Shown here: one piece after another, positions 47,406 through 59,950 of the stretch
Position numbering within the stretch: position 1 is the first letter of the stretch
Layout of the letters: every line of letters begins with the position of its first letter
Assembly: GCA_027943245.1 (NCBI GenBank)
Contig: JANDJZ010000094.1
Location: forward strand, 1 to 64,000
Length of the DNA stretch: 64,000 nt
Direction: 5' to 3'
Origin: Acanthamoeba sp. SK_2022b
Lineage: Eukaryota > Discosea > Longamoebia > Acanthamoebidae
Made by a program: the position numbers and the translations under genes
Notes under the pieces: generated by a model
What the model was told of the DNA's origin: nothing
Databases searched by the model: none
What the model saw: only the letters and a program-made list of their open reading frames with translations

Positions 47406-47770
47406 ACCATGCTGTCCGTGCCACAGATGACGAGGTAGGCGCGGTAGTGGTGGCGGTGAGTCACGACGGCGTCGCGCAGTGCCAACAGGCCGTCCCACCC
47501 GATGTACACTCCGCTCCGTGCCACGACGCTCAGCACGTCAACTTTGGGCTGGCCGACCTCCGCAGCGGAGCCCTCGCCCGTGCGCGGCCAGAGGGCAGCC
47601 ACGGAGGGGGCGTGCTCGAGCACCGGCGCAAGAAGCTCTGACGCCGAGACCACCACCTCCATCCAACCGTCCACTTCCCTCTGGCCGATGGTGCCTCCGC
47701 ACGCCAGCACCAACACGTCGCCCCTCAGGCCAGCATCCTCACCTTCCCCCTCTGCCGTGGCTCGCCTCAT
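46338..47770 (-). CDS. L-asparaginase (bacterial-type asparaginase/glutaminase family)
   Basis: About six exons, ATG 47770, stop 46338. The protein hydrolyses L-asparagine to aspartate and ammonia. The N-terminal VLACGGTIG carries the nucleophile threonine of the family. The second active-site block follows as LVICGTDSM (the Thr-Asp pair). PVVVTGAMKPHDVLGYDGHANIRDS holds the usual VTGAM-type core, and GTLVVMNDAIHAARYVQK follows. The C-terminal domain shows GLVLSGMGTGTIPD and KLIVALSF. No signal peptide is seen, so a cytosolic type I enzyme is likely. An intron contains a TG repeat. The quinolinate phosphoribosyltransferase gene lies 90 bp upstream on the same strand. Confidence 0.88.
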
Positions 47771-47859
47771 TCCAATTTAAAACAAAAAACCAAAAAAATC
47801 TTTGTTCAAGTAATAATAAAAATAAATAAACGAAAAGGGACAGCCCTTGTCTTTTTGGC

Positions 47860-49141
<1,282 letters not shown>

Positions 49142-49397
49142 GCTCACCACTCGATCTGACCTTACTTGTATTTTGGTTTGTTTCGGCGCGTGGTTCCTCT
49201 CTGAAATATAAAACGCGATTTATATTTCATCAGTAAATAAATAAAAAGATAAATAAAAGAAAATACAACAGTTTTTTCACTTCAACATACAAAGAAAAAG
49301 AAGCTACAAAGGGTCGTGCTCAACGAGTCGGTGGTAGAAGAGCAGAGCAGAGCAGAGCAGGAGTGCATCGACTATACGACAGGTGGGTGGGTGGGCT
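49142..49397. other. Intergenic region
   Basis: AT-rich, between the start of QPRT and the stop of the kinase gene. No feature recognised. Confidence 0.45.
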
Positions 49398-51045
49398 TTA
49401 CTCGACGACCTGGTAGCCGAGTGAAACCTGGTCCTTGTCGTGGGCGATGAACATCGGCTCGTAGGGCGAGCCCGGGCATGGCCGCTTGAGGTTGAGCTCC
49501 TTGTTGTAGCGCTTGATCAACGCGTCCAACGACGGACACTCCACCTGTGGTATCGCACACGCACACACGCCATGTCACGTCATGACCTGAAGCATCGCAC
49601 ACACATGTACGGAGATGTAAAGGATTGGGGGGACAAGAATAACGTGTCACCTTGCCGATGGCGTAGGGCGAGCCGGGGGAGTGGGTGATGCGGTAGTGCT
49701 TGAGGGCACCCTTGCCGTCGACGACGGTGAGGGCGTAGCAGCCGAGGTCGCGGCTGGAGAAGCGGAGGAGGAAGGTGCCCTTCTTCTCGCCGCCCATGCG
49801 TCGCTCGGCCTCCTGGGAGGAGATCTCGCCGTGGAAGTAGCGCTCGCGCAGCAGGTCGTGGATGCGGTCGAGCACGTGGGGCTCGGCGAGCGGGCCGAAC
49901 CAGTGGAGCATCTTGGCAAAGGACTCGAGCGAGACCTGCTGCTCGTCGCGCGGGTCGGCGGCCACGCGTCGGAGGCACTGCCACTTGATGTCGCGCGGGT
50001 CGCGGGGCAGCGGCACGCGGATGAGCTCGCTGAAGGCCTCGGCGAAGCCGCGCCAGCTGACCGTGGTCATGCCCAGGAAGCGCTCGCGCCACAGCTGCCG
50101 CGCCATGGGGTCGGGGAGCAGGCCGTCGATGATGATGAAGTCGAATCGCGGGATGATCTCCTCGAACGATGGCCGCTGGTCCATGTCCCCGTGCCAGCAC
50201 GAGTTGATCAGGTCCCGCAGGGACGACGGGATATCGCGCGGGAGCACCGGCCGCCGCGCGTCGACGCACACCGCCTCCACGAGCTCCGCCAGCGACTCGA
50301 TCTCCGCCCACGGGTCCTGCCCCGACAGGATCTCCCACAGCACGATGCCAAACGAGTACTGCAAATATATATATATATCAAAAAAATTAGTGCATAAATA
50401 TATTGATATATAATATGTATAAATAAATAAAAATTAATAAATTGAAGAGGAAAACGTACGACGTCGGCCTTTTCGTTGTACTCCTTGTTCATCAGCACCT
50501 CGGGCGCCATCCAGAGCGGGGTGCCGATGGGGCCGTGCTTCTCCTTCTTCGCCGCAGCGTCCTTCTTGACCACGCTCAGGCCGAAATCGGCCACCTTGAC
50601 CGTCCAGTTTCTGTCGACCAACAGATTGGCCGCCTGTCGTGATGCAGACGTGCACGTGTCAGTCACACAACAACAACAACAACAACAACAAAAACACAAC
50701 ACAACGCGCGCGTGCTGGCAACGAGGAGGAGGGTGGGCTCTACTTTGAGATCGAGGTGCAGGAACTGGGGCTTGGATCGGTGGAGCCAGTTGACGCCGAG
50801 CGCGGCGTCCTTGGCGAAGAGCATCTTTCGCTTGAGCGACAGCTTGAGGCTGCGATCGCGCAGCAGGTCGTACACGGACCCGCGCGGCATGAGCTCGGTG
50901 ACGATCAGCAGGTTGCCCGGCTGCGTGCACGCGCCCATGAAGAGCAGGACGTTCGGATGCCGGAGCGTCGACATGATCGCCACCTCCTTCCTGAAGTCGT
51001 CCTGTCACACACCGCCCAAACGCTCACATCAGCATCTGGCCACCA

Positions 51046-51115
<70 letters not shown>

Positions 51116-51369
51116 CGAGCAACGAGCACGCATACCAGCGTCTTGTCGTCGAACTTTTGTGTGGAGAGCTTCTTCACGGCGACGGGCTTGCCGTGGAGTT
51201 CGGCCTTGAACACGGTGCCAAAGGACCCGGTGCCCAGCGACGTGCCCGGGTTCTTGATGAGCAGCGGGTCGATCTCCCATCGCTCGAGCCCTCCCGTCAC
51301 GCCGGCTCGGCCGTCCGCTGCTCCGAGCCTGTTGCACCGTAACAACGACGTGAGCGAACGACACTCGCA

Positions 51370-51425
<56 letters not shown>

Positions 51426-52043
51426 CACACACACACACACAACACGCAAGCGTGATGAAAGAGTCACCGGGTTGAGGCGGTGCCGGAGGGCATGGGGCCG
51501 GCAGTGGTCGCGGTGAGAATGGGGTCTGGTCGCATCGACCGATCGAACGCGTGCGACGCCGCCATCGAGTCCACGTGGAACACTGCCGTCGCTGACAGAC
51601 TGCTGCCTGTACGGAGAAAGAAACACGGCGCCGCGTTTAGATAATCAATAATTGAATTGTGTTCTTATAAATATAATCGTTATATTTTATTTATAAATAA
51701 TAAAATAAAAATAAAAAAGCAAATAGGGAAGAGGGCGATGTACCGGCGGGGTTGCCAGGTATGGGGAGAGGGGGCTGGGGCAACGTGCAGAGGCCCTCGG
51801 GGAGCGCCCACAGACACAGCGTCTTGTCGTACGACGCCGACACCAACAGCCAACCGTACATGCCGGGTCGACGTCGACAAGGAATCAACAGCAAGCTGGA
51901 CGAGACGATTTGTGAGCGCACCATGTGTGGCACCACGGCGCAACACATGCGGAGCCTACCTGGAGACAGCGTCGGTGTGATAGCCGCACAAGCGCGCGCC
52001 CAGTTCAAGGTTTGACTCCCACACCGCGATCGACTGTGTTGCG

Positions 52044-52112
<69 letters not shown>

Positions 52113-52512
52113 AACAGGCACACGGTTGAGCAAGACGCACATGCAGGGTGCAGGGTAGTCCTTTGGAGAGGATTAGTGGGTGGGGAGGGCGTACCTTGTC
52201 CCATGACGCGGACCACACGTGCTGTCCCGACCAAGCCAGGCCGTACACGAGCCCTGTGTGTTGTTTGCCCTACAAAAAACACTAACGGTCAGGGCCTTCC
52301 TCCCCCGCCGCGGGTCACGAAATTCAGCCCCCGAGGCGCACGCACCTTGGCCACGCGGGCGACGCTGTCGGTCTCCCAGGCGGACACGGCCCGATCGTCG
52401 GACGAGGTGTAGACGTAGTCCTTGCCCGCCACCACGTCGTTCACCTTCCTCGAGTGCGCCTCGAACTCCTTCTCCATTTTGAACGTCTGACGTGTTTGTG
52501 CGTGCGTGCGTG

Positions 52513-52600
<88 letters not shown>

Positions 52601-54509
52601 AGTGAGCGTTAGCGAGCCATACACAGGCAGAGCGGGACGTGGAGGCGTGGGCGTGGGCGTGGGCTCACCTTGGTGTTGAATATGCGGATCTTTTTGTCGT
52701 TGCAGGCGGCCCATATGTGGCCGCCGACCTGGGTCATGGCGAGCACGAAGGCGTCGATGCTGATCTCCTTGTGCACGTCGAGCTTGCTCGCGTTCCACAC
52801 CTTGAGCTTGGCATCGCCGCCCGTCCACACGTACGCCGTGTTCCCTTGGGCTGCGATCGTGAAACCAACCGCACATCGCACAAGAGACTTAGTCAAAGCC
52901 GAAGCCAACGCCACAGGTCGGGAGCCGTACTGATGGGGCAGATGGAGTAGACTGCACCCGGGGCCTCCTTGACCAGCACGCCCCGTGAGTCTCTGATCTG
53001 GAGCGACCTCTCGGCTCCTGTCCACACGTTCAGGCCCACCGCTTTGACGGAAAAGATTCGGCCCTGGCCAGTGTCGAGCTGCCGCAGGAAGCGCAGGTCC
53101 TCGCCCTCCCACACGCGTATGCTGCCCGCCGAGTCGCCCGACCACACGTGCCACTTGTCGCCGCCCCACACGCGCTCCACCGCGCCAATCGACTTCTGAT
53201 GACCGGTCATCTACACAACAACACGGGCAACCGTGAGCATCGTGTGCGTGCGTGTGCGTGCGTAAGAGGCGAGCAAGGCACCTTGCGTAGAAAACGACCG
53301 TATTTGCGGGTGGCCGGCTTGGCGCTGCAGTGGTCCTCCTCCTCGGCTTCGAAGAGCAGCCCGTAGTTGACGATCATGAGCGCCACGAGATCGTTCATCC
53401 GCACTTGCCAGTCGAGCGCACCGGCCGCAGGGTGCCCGGTCGGCGCCCACAGCATATGCGGCGCAAACAGGGAGGCGAGCTGTTGCGCGTCCATTCGCGT
53501 TTTCTGTGCGTAGCGTGGCTTAGCGAGCGCACAGCATAGCATAGCACAGTACAGTCGACGAGGAGGAGGCAGTCAAGTACCTCAAAGTTGAGGTGCACCA
53601 TGTGGAGCAGACGTGTGAGCTCGGCCAGGACGGCCCGGTTGGCCGGCGGCAGGGCCGCTACCAGACGCGCCACCTCCTGCACACGCTCCACCCCGTCCCG
53701 GATCTCCGCGGCCTTGGTCCAACGCTCGAACTGGGCCTCCGTCAGCAGCGGGTCGGGCAGCCTGCCATGCATCGGACATGGATGGTCAGTTGGAATTCCC
53801 TCTTACTACTACTCCTCCTCTTTCTCTCTCTCTTTCGCTGCGTGGGGCAAAGGGAAAGCGGGCGAGGTCAATTGACGGGCTGGGGCACTACCGTCGCAGG
53901 AAGGTCTTGAGGAGGGACGAGACGGTGTTGACGTCCTCGGCCTTGGTGAAGTCGATCGCCGCGCCGCTGTTGATCTCCTCCTGAAAGCGCTGGACCTCGG
54001 GGCCGGAGCCCGCTGCCTTAAAAATACCAACAAGAGGCAGTCCTGCACGGTCCCTCGCGCGGTTGTCAGACATGTGTGCAAATAGTGCGAGTAGCAGTTG
54101 GGTGAGCGCGCGCAGCCGTACCGTAGGCGGTCAGGTAGGTGAAGGCCTTCTTGGCGAAGAGGGGCACCTGCAGCCACGGCCGCGCCTCGCGGTCTCGCGC
54201 CAGCAGCTCCTCCAGCGCCACCCCGAAAACGCCTTCGCTTGCTTCGCCGCCTCCACCGCCAGCAGCGATGCTCGCGGTGGCTGTGCTACTAGTCTGTCGC
54301 TGGCGTCCCAGCGAGGGGCCATCGCCCGAAGGCCTCTGCACATTACCCCCCCCCCAAGCGCATCGTTAATAGAGTGATTTTCATTCGATTCAAAGGTGGT
54401 TCACGTTGTATAGCCCCCAGGGCCGGGGGGGGGGGGCACGATAGCAATAGATGAAGCAATTAGAAACAAATTCGCGCTATTTTGGTAAAAGTACCGAAGG
54501 AGGGTCCAT
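49398..54509 (-). CDS. RhoGAP-like, WD40, TKL-type kinase and SH2 multidomain protein
   Basis: A single phase-consistent reading runs from ATG 54509 to the stop at 49398, roughly 1,250-1,300 residues. The first exon is MDPPS (54495-54509); the next starts at 54335 after an intron. Part 1 is RhoGAP-like: FGVALEELLAR, GLPLVGIFKAAGSG, VSSLLKTFLRRLPDPLL and MDAQQLASLFAPHM. Part 2 is a WD40 propeller (HVWSGDSAGSIRVWEGEDL, AYVWTGGDAKLKVW, HIWAACNDKKIRIFN, YVYTSSDDRAVSAWE, HVWSASWDK, SASYDKTLCLW). Part 3 is a kinase: GTGSFGTVF, VAVKKL, HLDLKAANLLV, DFGLSV, TPLWMAPEV. Part 4, after an Shk-like linker, is SH2 (FHGEISSQEAE, GTFLLRFSS). The kinase-SH2 half matches Dictyostelium Shk kinases. The join at 51744/51608 needs cDNA proof; otherwise two genes lie 130 bp apart. 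Confidence 0.72.
51050..51113. repeat. (CA)n dinucleotide microsatellite
   Basis: About 32 CA units in a kinase-gene intron between the exon ending DDKT and the next starting DDFRKEV. Confidence 0.95.
51359..51442. repeat. (CACG)n and (CA)n compound microsatellite
   Basis: A CACGCACG stretch followed by CA repeats in the intron before the exon encoding GLGAADGRAG. Confidence 0.92.
52047..52111. repeat. (CA)n dinucleotide microsatellite
   Basis: About 32 CA units in an intron within the WD40 part of the fusion gene. Confidence 0.95.
52515..52586. repeat. (TG)n dinucleotide microsatellite
   Basis: About 36 TG units then GA repeats, in the intron between two WD40 exons. Confidence 0.95.
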
Positions 54510-54963
54510 AGGTCGCTCTGGGAGAAGGGAGAGGAGTAATAAGTGCTGGAGTCCGAGTAGTTGAAAGGCAGGCTCCAGCCAAAGCACCCGTGCGACTTCG
54601 TCTTTGTCGCCGCTAGAAGAAAGCAAGCAGGACCTTTGAGTTCCTCACATGTGCCCGAAATTCCAACGACCCATTTCTTTTCATTTCCCAATGTTCCATG
54701 TGTGTATGATCGTGCCTGTTGGGCTGCTTTCCTTTCGAGTGCGCCCTCGGCCGCAGCCAACGCTTTGCGGAAGCACCGCTAGAAAGCGCAAGCCAGGAAA
54801 ACCGAACTCAACGTGGAAAGACACGCGGGAGGTATACGATCGTTGGCCGAGAGGAAACAAACCTGCTAAGACGCTCATCCGTTAGACTGATCACGGGCGG
54901 ACGAGTAAGCCCAGACAGATTCACCAAAGCGACAAAACCTCTGAGTGGGAGGTCAGTGGAGGG
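54510..54963. promoter_or_regulatory. Divergent region between the RhoGAP-kinase and pseudo-ATPase genes
   Basis: This gap holds the 5' ends of two divergent genes. A minus-strand frame is open around 54520-54620, but no ATG and no phase-matched splice to a downstream exon supports it beyond the MDPPS start. Confidence 0.4.
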
Positions 54964-57900
54964 ATGTCAAAAGTGGATCGTAATCAGAAAGCTAAAGAGC
55001 ACCACAACAACAATAAGCCCAGGCTGCCCACCACTACCACAGCCTACGGCGAAAGCGAAAAGGGGAGCAAGCTACAGAACAAGAAGAAGTCAACCAAACC
55101 TGCTGCCTCGCCCAGTGGCGAAAGTGAGAGCGTAGATGAGAACATGCTAGAGGATGGTACAGCGCTGATTATAACCACGGCGTCCAGGTCTTTTGCTGAC
55201 CGCCCCACCCCACACAGAGGGTTCCATTCCCGACTTCGTGACTAACACCAGTGAAGACATTACTCCCCGCATCCCCGACTCGTCATACGACCCCTTACCC
55301 TCCATACCTGACATAGAAGGTACTACCCCCAGCTAGCCAGTAGGAGGAATCCACTCAAAGACATGACTGGCAAGCAGATGACGATCCAGAAGATGATATG
55401 GGCGACCCGCTTGATTCTGCACGAGATCGCGAGAGAGAAGAGAAACGACAAAGAGAGAAGGAGAAGGAGCGAGAGAAGGAGAGCAAGGCTGAGAAGGAGA
55501 GAAGGAACAACAGCAGGAAGAAGACACAGCCCAAGAGCGCTGAGGACAGGGAGCGGCAGAGCGTTAAGTCGCCGCGCGCCAGTGGGGAGGTGAAGACGCC
55601 CAAGTCAGGTCGACGGGATAAGTCCAACGGAGCCGACGAGAAGGAGACGAGAAAGGTGAACGGAGGCGACAAGCGAAAGAAGGGCAGCTTCTTCCAGCGC
55701 AAGCCTGACAATACGTCGCGCAAGCTAAGTGCCAGCCAAACCCAGAGCCTCAGACCTGGCGGAGGAGGCGGAGAAGACACGCTAGATACAGACGACGGCC
55801 GCCGAAATACAATCGCCGGCTACAAGCCTGACGACAAGCGAGGCCGAGACAGCGACGCTGATGTCGGGCGAGGTTTGCAAAGGAGATACGCGCTACAGGA
55901 CATCTTCGTACGTCTCGCCGTCCCTTCTGTGACATGCCTGCACAGGCGACCGACGGTGCGTTGGTGAACCGCCGCAGGATTATCACGTTTTGTCCGTGGA
56001 GGCACTGCTGGCGCGATTCCGCACCAACATCGACAACGGACTCTCAACCATGGACGCCGATAAGAAGATGAACAAGAATGGACCCAACCACCCGACCGTG
56101 AGGTGCCCAGCTGTCGACGTTGATGAGTACGAACGCTATCGGCCTCCCTCTGCCGCTCCTGTCGCTCTCTTGATGACCACACGTCGCCCCAACATAGGCT
56201 TGCGACGAAGAAGGTGGTGGTCAGACGCGACGGTTACCGAAAGGCAATCGAGTCGCGGGAACTGGTCGTCGGGTAAGCCTTCCACAACCTCTCACCCCAT
56301 CCCTAGGTGGCAGGCAACTTACCCCACCATGAAGAGACGTGGTTACCCTCGAGCCAGGCCCTGTGTTTGCCGATATGCGTGTGGTGGGTGTCAATACCAC
56401 GGACATGCTCGTCGACAACTCCGCCATCACCGGCGACCCTGAGCCCTTGCCGCGCCAGGTAGAGCTGTCCCCCCCCCCTCTAGGCGAGCTTGACCAACCA
56501 ATGCCGTTGTAGGTGGACATGACGACAGAGAACTACCTGACGAGCGAGAACCTTTTGTTCTATGGCACCAACATCGTCGATGGCGAGGGAACGGGAGTTG
56601 TTGTCCGTACAGGTACGCTTGCAATTCGTGCAGCAAGGAGTTAAAACTTGGACTTTATTGGTATTTCCTCCGACAGGAGATGGAACGCTTCTGGCACGCA
56701 TGATCAAGGACAACGAGAGCGCCAAGCTGAGGAAAGAGGGCGGGCCCAAGGCCAAGAAGGCCATCATGAAACAGCTCGCCAAGAACGGGCTGGCCTTCAA
56801 AGAGCCCAATGCCGGTACGCCGTATCTCTCACCCAGTGAGATGCATTGGGAAGGAGTTTACTCACCATTAACACTCCAGCGAGCCGCTTGGGACGAGTGA
56901 CCACCCTAGTGGTGGACTCAATGGGAGTGCTCACGGAAAACAAGAGTTCGGTGAGCTTTATCATGATCGACAAAGAGATCCGAGAGGCCACGGCGCCCCT
57001 GCCCGAGGGCGAGCCCACCTTCAACGCGCTTCTGAGGGCGTGCGTGCTCGGATGCAACGCCTACTTCCAGGTATCCGAGGGCGTCAATAAGAACAAGCTC
57101 AACGTCGACCAGCTCGATGTAGAGGAATGGGACAACACCAGGTATCACATGGCACCACGCACCACACAGCTATCATGCAGCGCTGTTGACACTTGATGGG
57201 TCTCTGGCAGCGGCGCGCTTCTGCGGTTTTACGAGAAGAACCCAACCTTGGGCATGAAGCGACGAGAGGACGCCTTCTGCAGCGAGATCGTACGAACCAT
57301 GCTCCTACCAGGCACCGCCTACTTATGCGTGTACATAACACAGATGCGGGCCGCATGGGAGAAAGTGGCCGACGACTTGAATGACTGCCGCGTTAGCATC
57401 CATCGATGGGCGAAAGGCCCGCATGTGGGCGGGGAAGACGAGGTACGTACCTGGTTTCAGGATGTGCCCTTCCACGCCTACGTCTAATGTCTTTCCATTT
57501 GTCGATTCAGACGAAAGCGGGCTTCCTGGTGGTGTTGAGCGGTCCGCTGGAGGTGGTTCTCCAGCACTGTCACACTCACATGATGCTAGGTCAGAGCAAG
57601 AAGTTGGACAACGCCAGCAAGAGGGAGATCCGGGAGAAGGCCATGGTGCTTCAAGGTAGGACCAACCCTAATCTCTCTGTCAGGGTCTCTTACCGACAAC
57701 ATCTGGCGTCCCAGGCTATGGTGAGATCGTGCAGGCGTTCGCACAGTTGCCACTTCCCAGCAGCGATTACCCACATGATTTTGAGTTTGACTTCTACTCG
57801 CCCAACTTCCCCATGGTGCGCCTCCACCCTTGATTCGCTATCGCTTGTTCTCTACTACACCGGCATGCCCGCTCAATGCGGTGGTTCCCCCCCCCCAATA

Positions 57901-58797
57901 TCTTCCCTACAACAGAAGGAGCTGTGCTTCCTCGGTTTAGTGTCGATGGGCTCGCGCTTCTACAAGACCATCCCCTCTGCCATCGAGCGCTGCAAGCTCG
58001 CCAACATTCGAGTCATCATGGTCTCACAGGTACAGCGTCCTCTTGGTCACTGGACCACGATCTCCTGACGCGTCAGGGAATCCTGATCCCGGCACGCCAT
58101 ACAGGACCCTGCACTGGCTGTGACGGTCATGGCACGGAAGATCGGGCTCATCACCAAGGAGACTCCTGAAGATATTGCCAAGAAGGAGGGGGTGATGGTC
58201 GACGAGCTAAGCGAGGAGAAGCTGGGGCAGGCCAAGGCCATTGTTATCGACGGCAGCCAGATGGCGCTCATGATGGAGGAGGGCCTGTCCCACATCATGA
58301 GAACCCACGACGAGGTTGTCATCTCAGGGTATGACTGCCTTACCAACCTCCGCCTTCTTTTAACACTCATTCCACGTGCGCTCGGTTTTCAAGAGTGGAC
58401 GCGAGCCAGAAGCTGAAGATCGTAAGAGCCGCCCAGATGATTCAACAGGCCGAGGTAGGCTCCTTTATGCGTATGAAGTGTCACCCCCCCCCCCATCGCG
58501 ACTCAACCCGCCGAGCGCTTCCGTGCGTGCAGGTGGTGGTGGCCACTGGCTCGCAACTGGCTGACTGCGCGGGGCTTTCGGTGGCCGATGTCGGCATTGC
58601 CGCGCCGGTACTCCCACCCCTATTTTTTGAGGGGGGTCGCTTGTTCTCACTCACACGCGCATGTCGAATAGGGAAGCGTGGAGGGAGTGCAACAAGCTGC
58701 TGATGCAGTCATGACGGGCGGGGCGTTGGATTCGATCCTCGACGCGGTCGAGTTCGTGAGGAGGAAGAGCGAGGGCGGAGGCTGTATTCTACAGTGA
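54964..58797 (+). CDS. Membrane-helix-free P-type-ATPase-like pseudoenzyme with C-terminal CaaX box
   Basis: About eighteen exons, ATG 54964, stop 58795-58797. A charged, Lys/Glu-rich N-terminus (to about 55910) precedes a body that aligns by motif order with the alpha subunit of Na/K-type ATPases (LLARFRTNIDNGLS, RRDGYRKAIESRELVVG, NSAITGDPEP, FYGTNIVDGEGTG, SFIMIDK, DPALAVTVMARKIG). Every catalytic motif differs: TGES is TGDP, DKTGTLT is DSMGVLT, the KGAPE lysine is SGPLE, and GDGVND reads GSQLAD. The M1-M2 helices are absent at one exon junction, M3-M4 is replaced by a hydrophilic Lys-rich stretch, and M5-M10 are missing; the frame ends RRKSEGGGCILQ, a CaaX box for farnesylation. The P-loop aspartate (56915-56917) remains. 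The join near 55320-55345 is unresolved. It may be a scaffold or a nucleotide-binding regulator. Confidence 0.8.
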
Positions 58798-59140
58798 GTT
58801 ATACACAAATTCTTTGCAAGGGAGGTGCACGTGACCAACTATACTATTGGATTCCGTGGAGCTTCCGCAGCGCCTCGTTTGGGAATTGGTGGGCGAAAAG
58901 GTAAGTGAAGGGGGTGGTGTGTGGTTCGTCCAACCCGGACCAACCACCAGCGCCCATCGCGCAGACTTTTCCCACGCCAACTCCCGCAACCGCCGAACCT
59001 CGAATTTGTTGGCTTTCGTTGTCGGCAATAAATGGGGATTGGTCAAAGGCGTAATTTGGTGGCCGGCTAATTAACCCCAGCGGGCGCCACACACAAAAGC
59101 AAGACGAGCTTGTCTTGACTGTGACCTTCACCCACACAAC
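58798..59140. other. Intergenic region
   Basis: Between the pseudo-ATPase and secreted-protein genes. A GTGAGT follows the CILQ codons and could be a donor, but no plausible membrane-helix exon exists before the next gene. No other feature is seen. Confidence 0.45.
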
Positions 59141-59950
59141 ATGCGTTCTTTCTTCGTTTGCGTCGTCCTCGCCCTCGCGATTGCCTGTGCTGCTGCCCAG
59201 CAGACCAAGCCCAAGCTCTCTGAGACTTTCGAGTCCAAGGGCTTCGTCTCCATCAAGCACAACGGCACTCTCTACTTCGGCGAGGGTACTCCTCTTCCCT
59301 CAGAAGCTCCATCTTCACTTTTTTCCTTCGCTCTTGCATACTCCCTTTCCTACCTCCCCCCCCTCAAAAAGCTCATAGCGCTCTTTTTTCAACCACACTT
59401 TAGCCTGGTACCACGTCTCCCAGCCCGACGGTAAGGCCGTTGAGGCCTATGCTTTCGGTGGCGCTGAGCACCTCAACGTGTATGAGCTCCAGAGATTCGA
59501 CAAGGTAACTTGCAATTTTGTTTCAAGAAACCTTCAAATGCGAGCGCAATTTATCCCTCATTTTTATTTAATTCGAAACACAAACTCATCGTGGCGTTGT
59601 TCTGGGTGCGGTAGGGCAAGGCCTTCCAGGTCATCCACGATGAGAAGAAGCCCATCTGCCACACCAAGTCCCTCACCGGCAAGATGCCCCAGCTCTGGGA
59701 TTGGGTTGAGAAGGCTGACTACGTCCGCAACTTCACCACCGACGGCACCAAGTTCGACCTCTGGGCCTACAAGACCGCCGGCATCACCCTCGAGGTCGCC
59801 GTCCCCGTCGGCCACCCCGACATCCTTGCTTACTTCGGCCGTCGTTCCGCCGGTGAGGAGTTCTCCTACTTCCTCGAGGAGTGGAAGACTGAGAAGCCCC
59901 ACAGCACCTGGTTCGATATCCCCAGGGAGTGCCACTTCGGCCCCAAGTAA
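59141..59950 (+). CDS. Small secreted protein of unknown function
   Basis: Three exons (59141-59285, 59404-59504, 59615-59950) give 193 residues. The N-terminus MRSFFVCVVLALAIACAAA is a signal peptide, probably cut near AAQ. The mature part has no membrane span and contains FESKGFVSIKHNGTLYFGEG, WYHVSQPDG, FDLWAYKTAGITLEVAVPVG and a C-terminal HSTWFDIPRECHFGPK. Two conserved-looking cysteines (PICH and RECH) may pair. The arrangement is loosely like ependymin-related lysosomal/secreted proteins, but this is weak and unverified. Codon use is that of a well-expressed gene. One N-glycosylation site (NGT) lies early. Confidence 0.75.

Noticed and set aside
51297..51626. A kinase-gene start in the frame at 51626
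   Set aside because: That frame differs from the kinase frame and shows no domain.
54066..54341. A start codon for the RhoGAP gene at 54341
   Set aside because: The codon is GTG inside an AG-acceptor context (TGTGCAG). The ATG MDPPS exon at 54509 joins in matching phase.
54401..54760. A separate minus-strand gene upstream of the RhoGAP exon
   Set aside because: It has no ATG start and no domain; only the short MDPPS part is phase-compatible.
58795..58800. A splice donor GTGAGT that would overrun the CILQ stop
   Set aside because: It is a fair donor by sequence, but there is no plausible ATPase exon before the next gene at 59141, so the stop is preferred; this remains testable.
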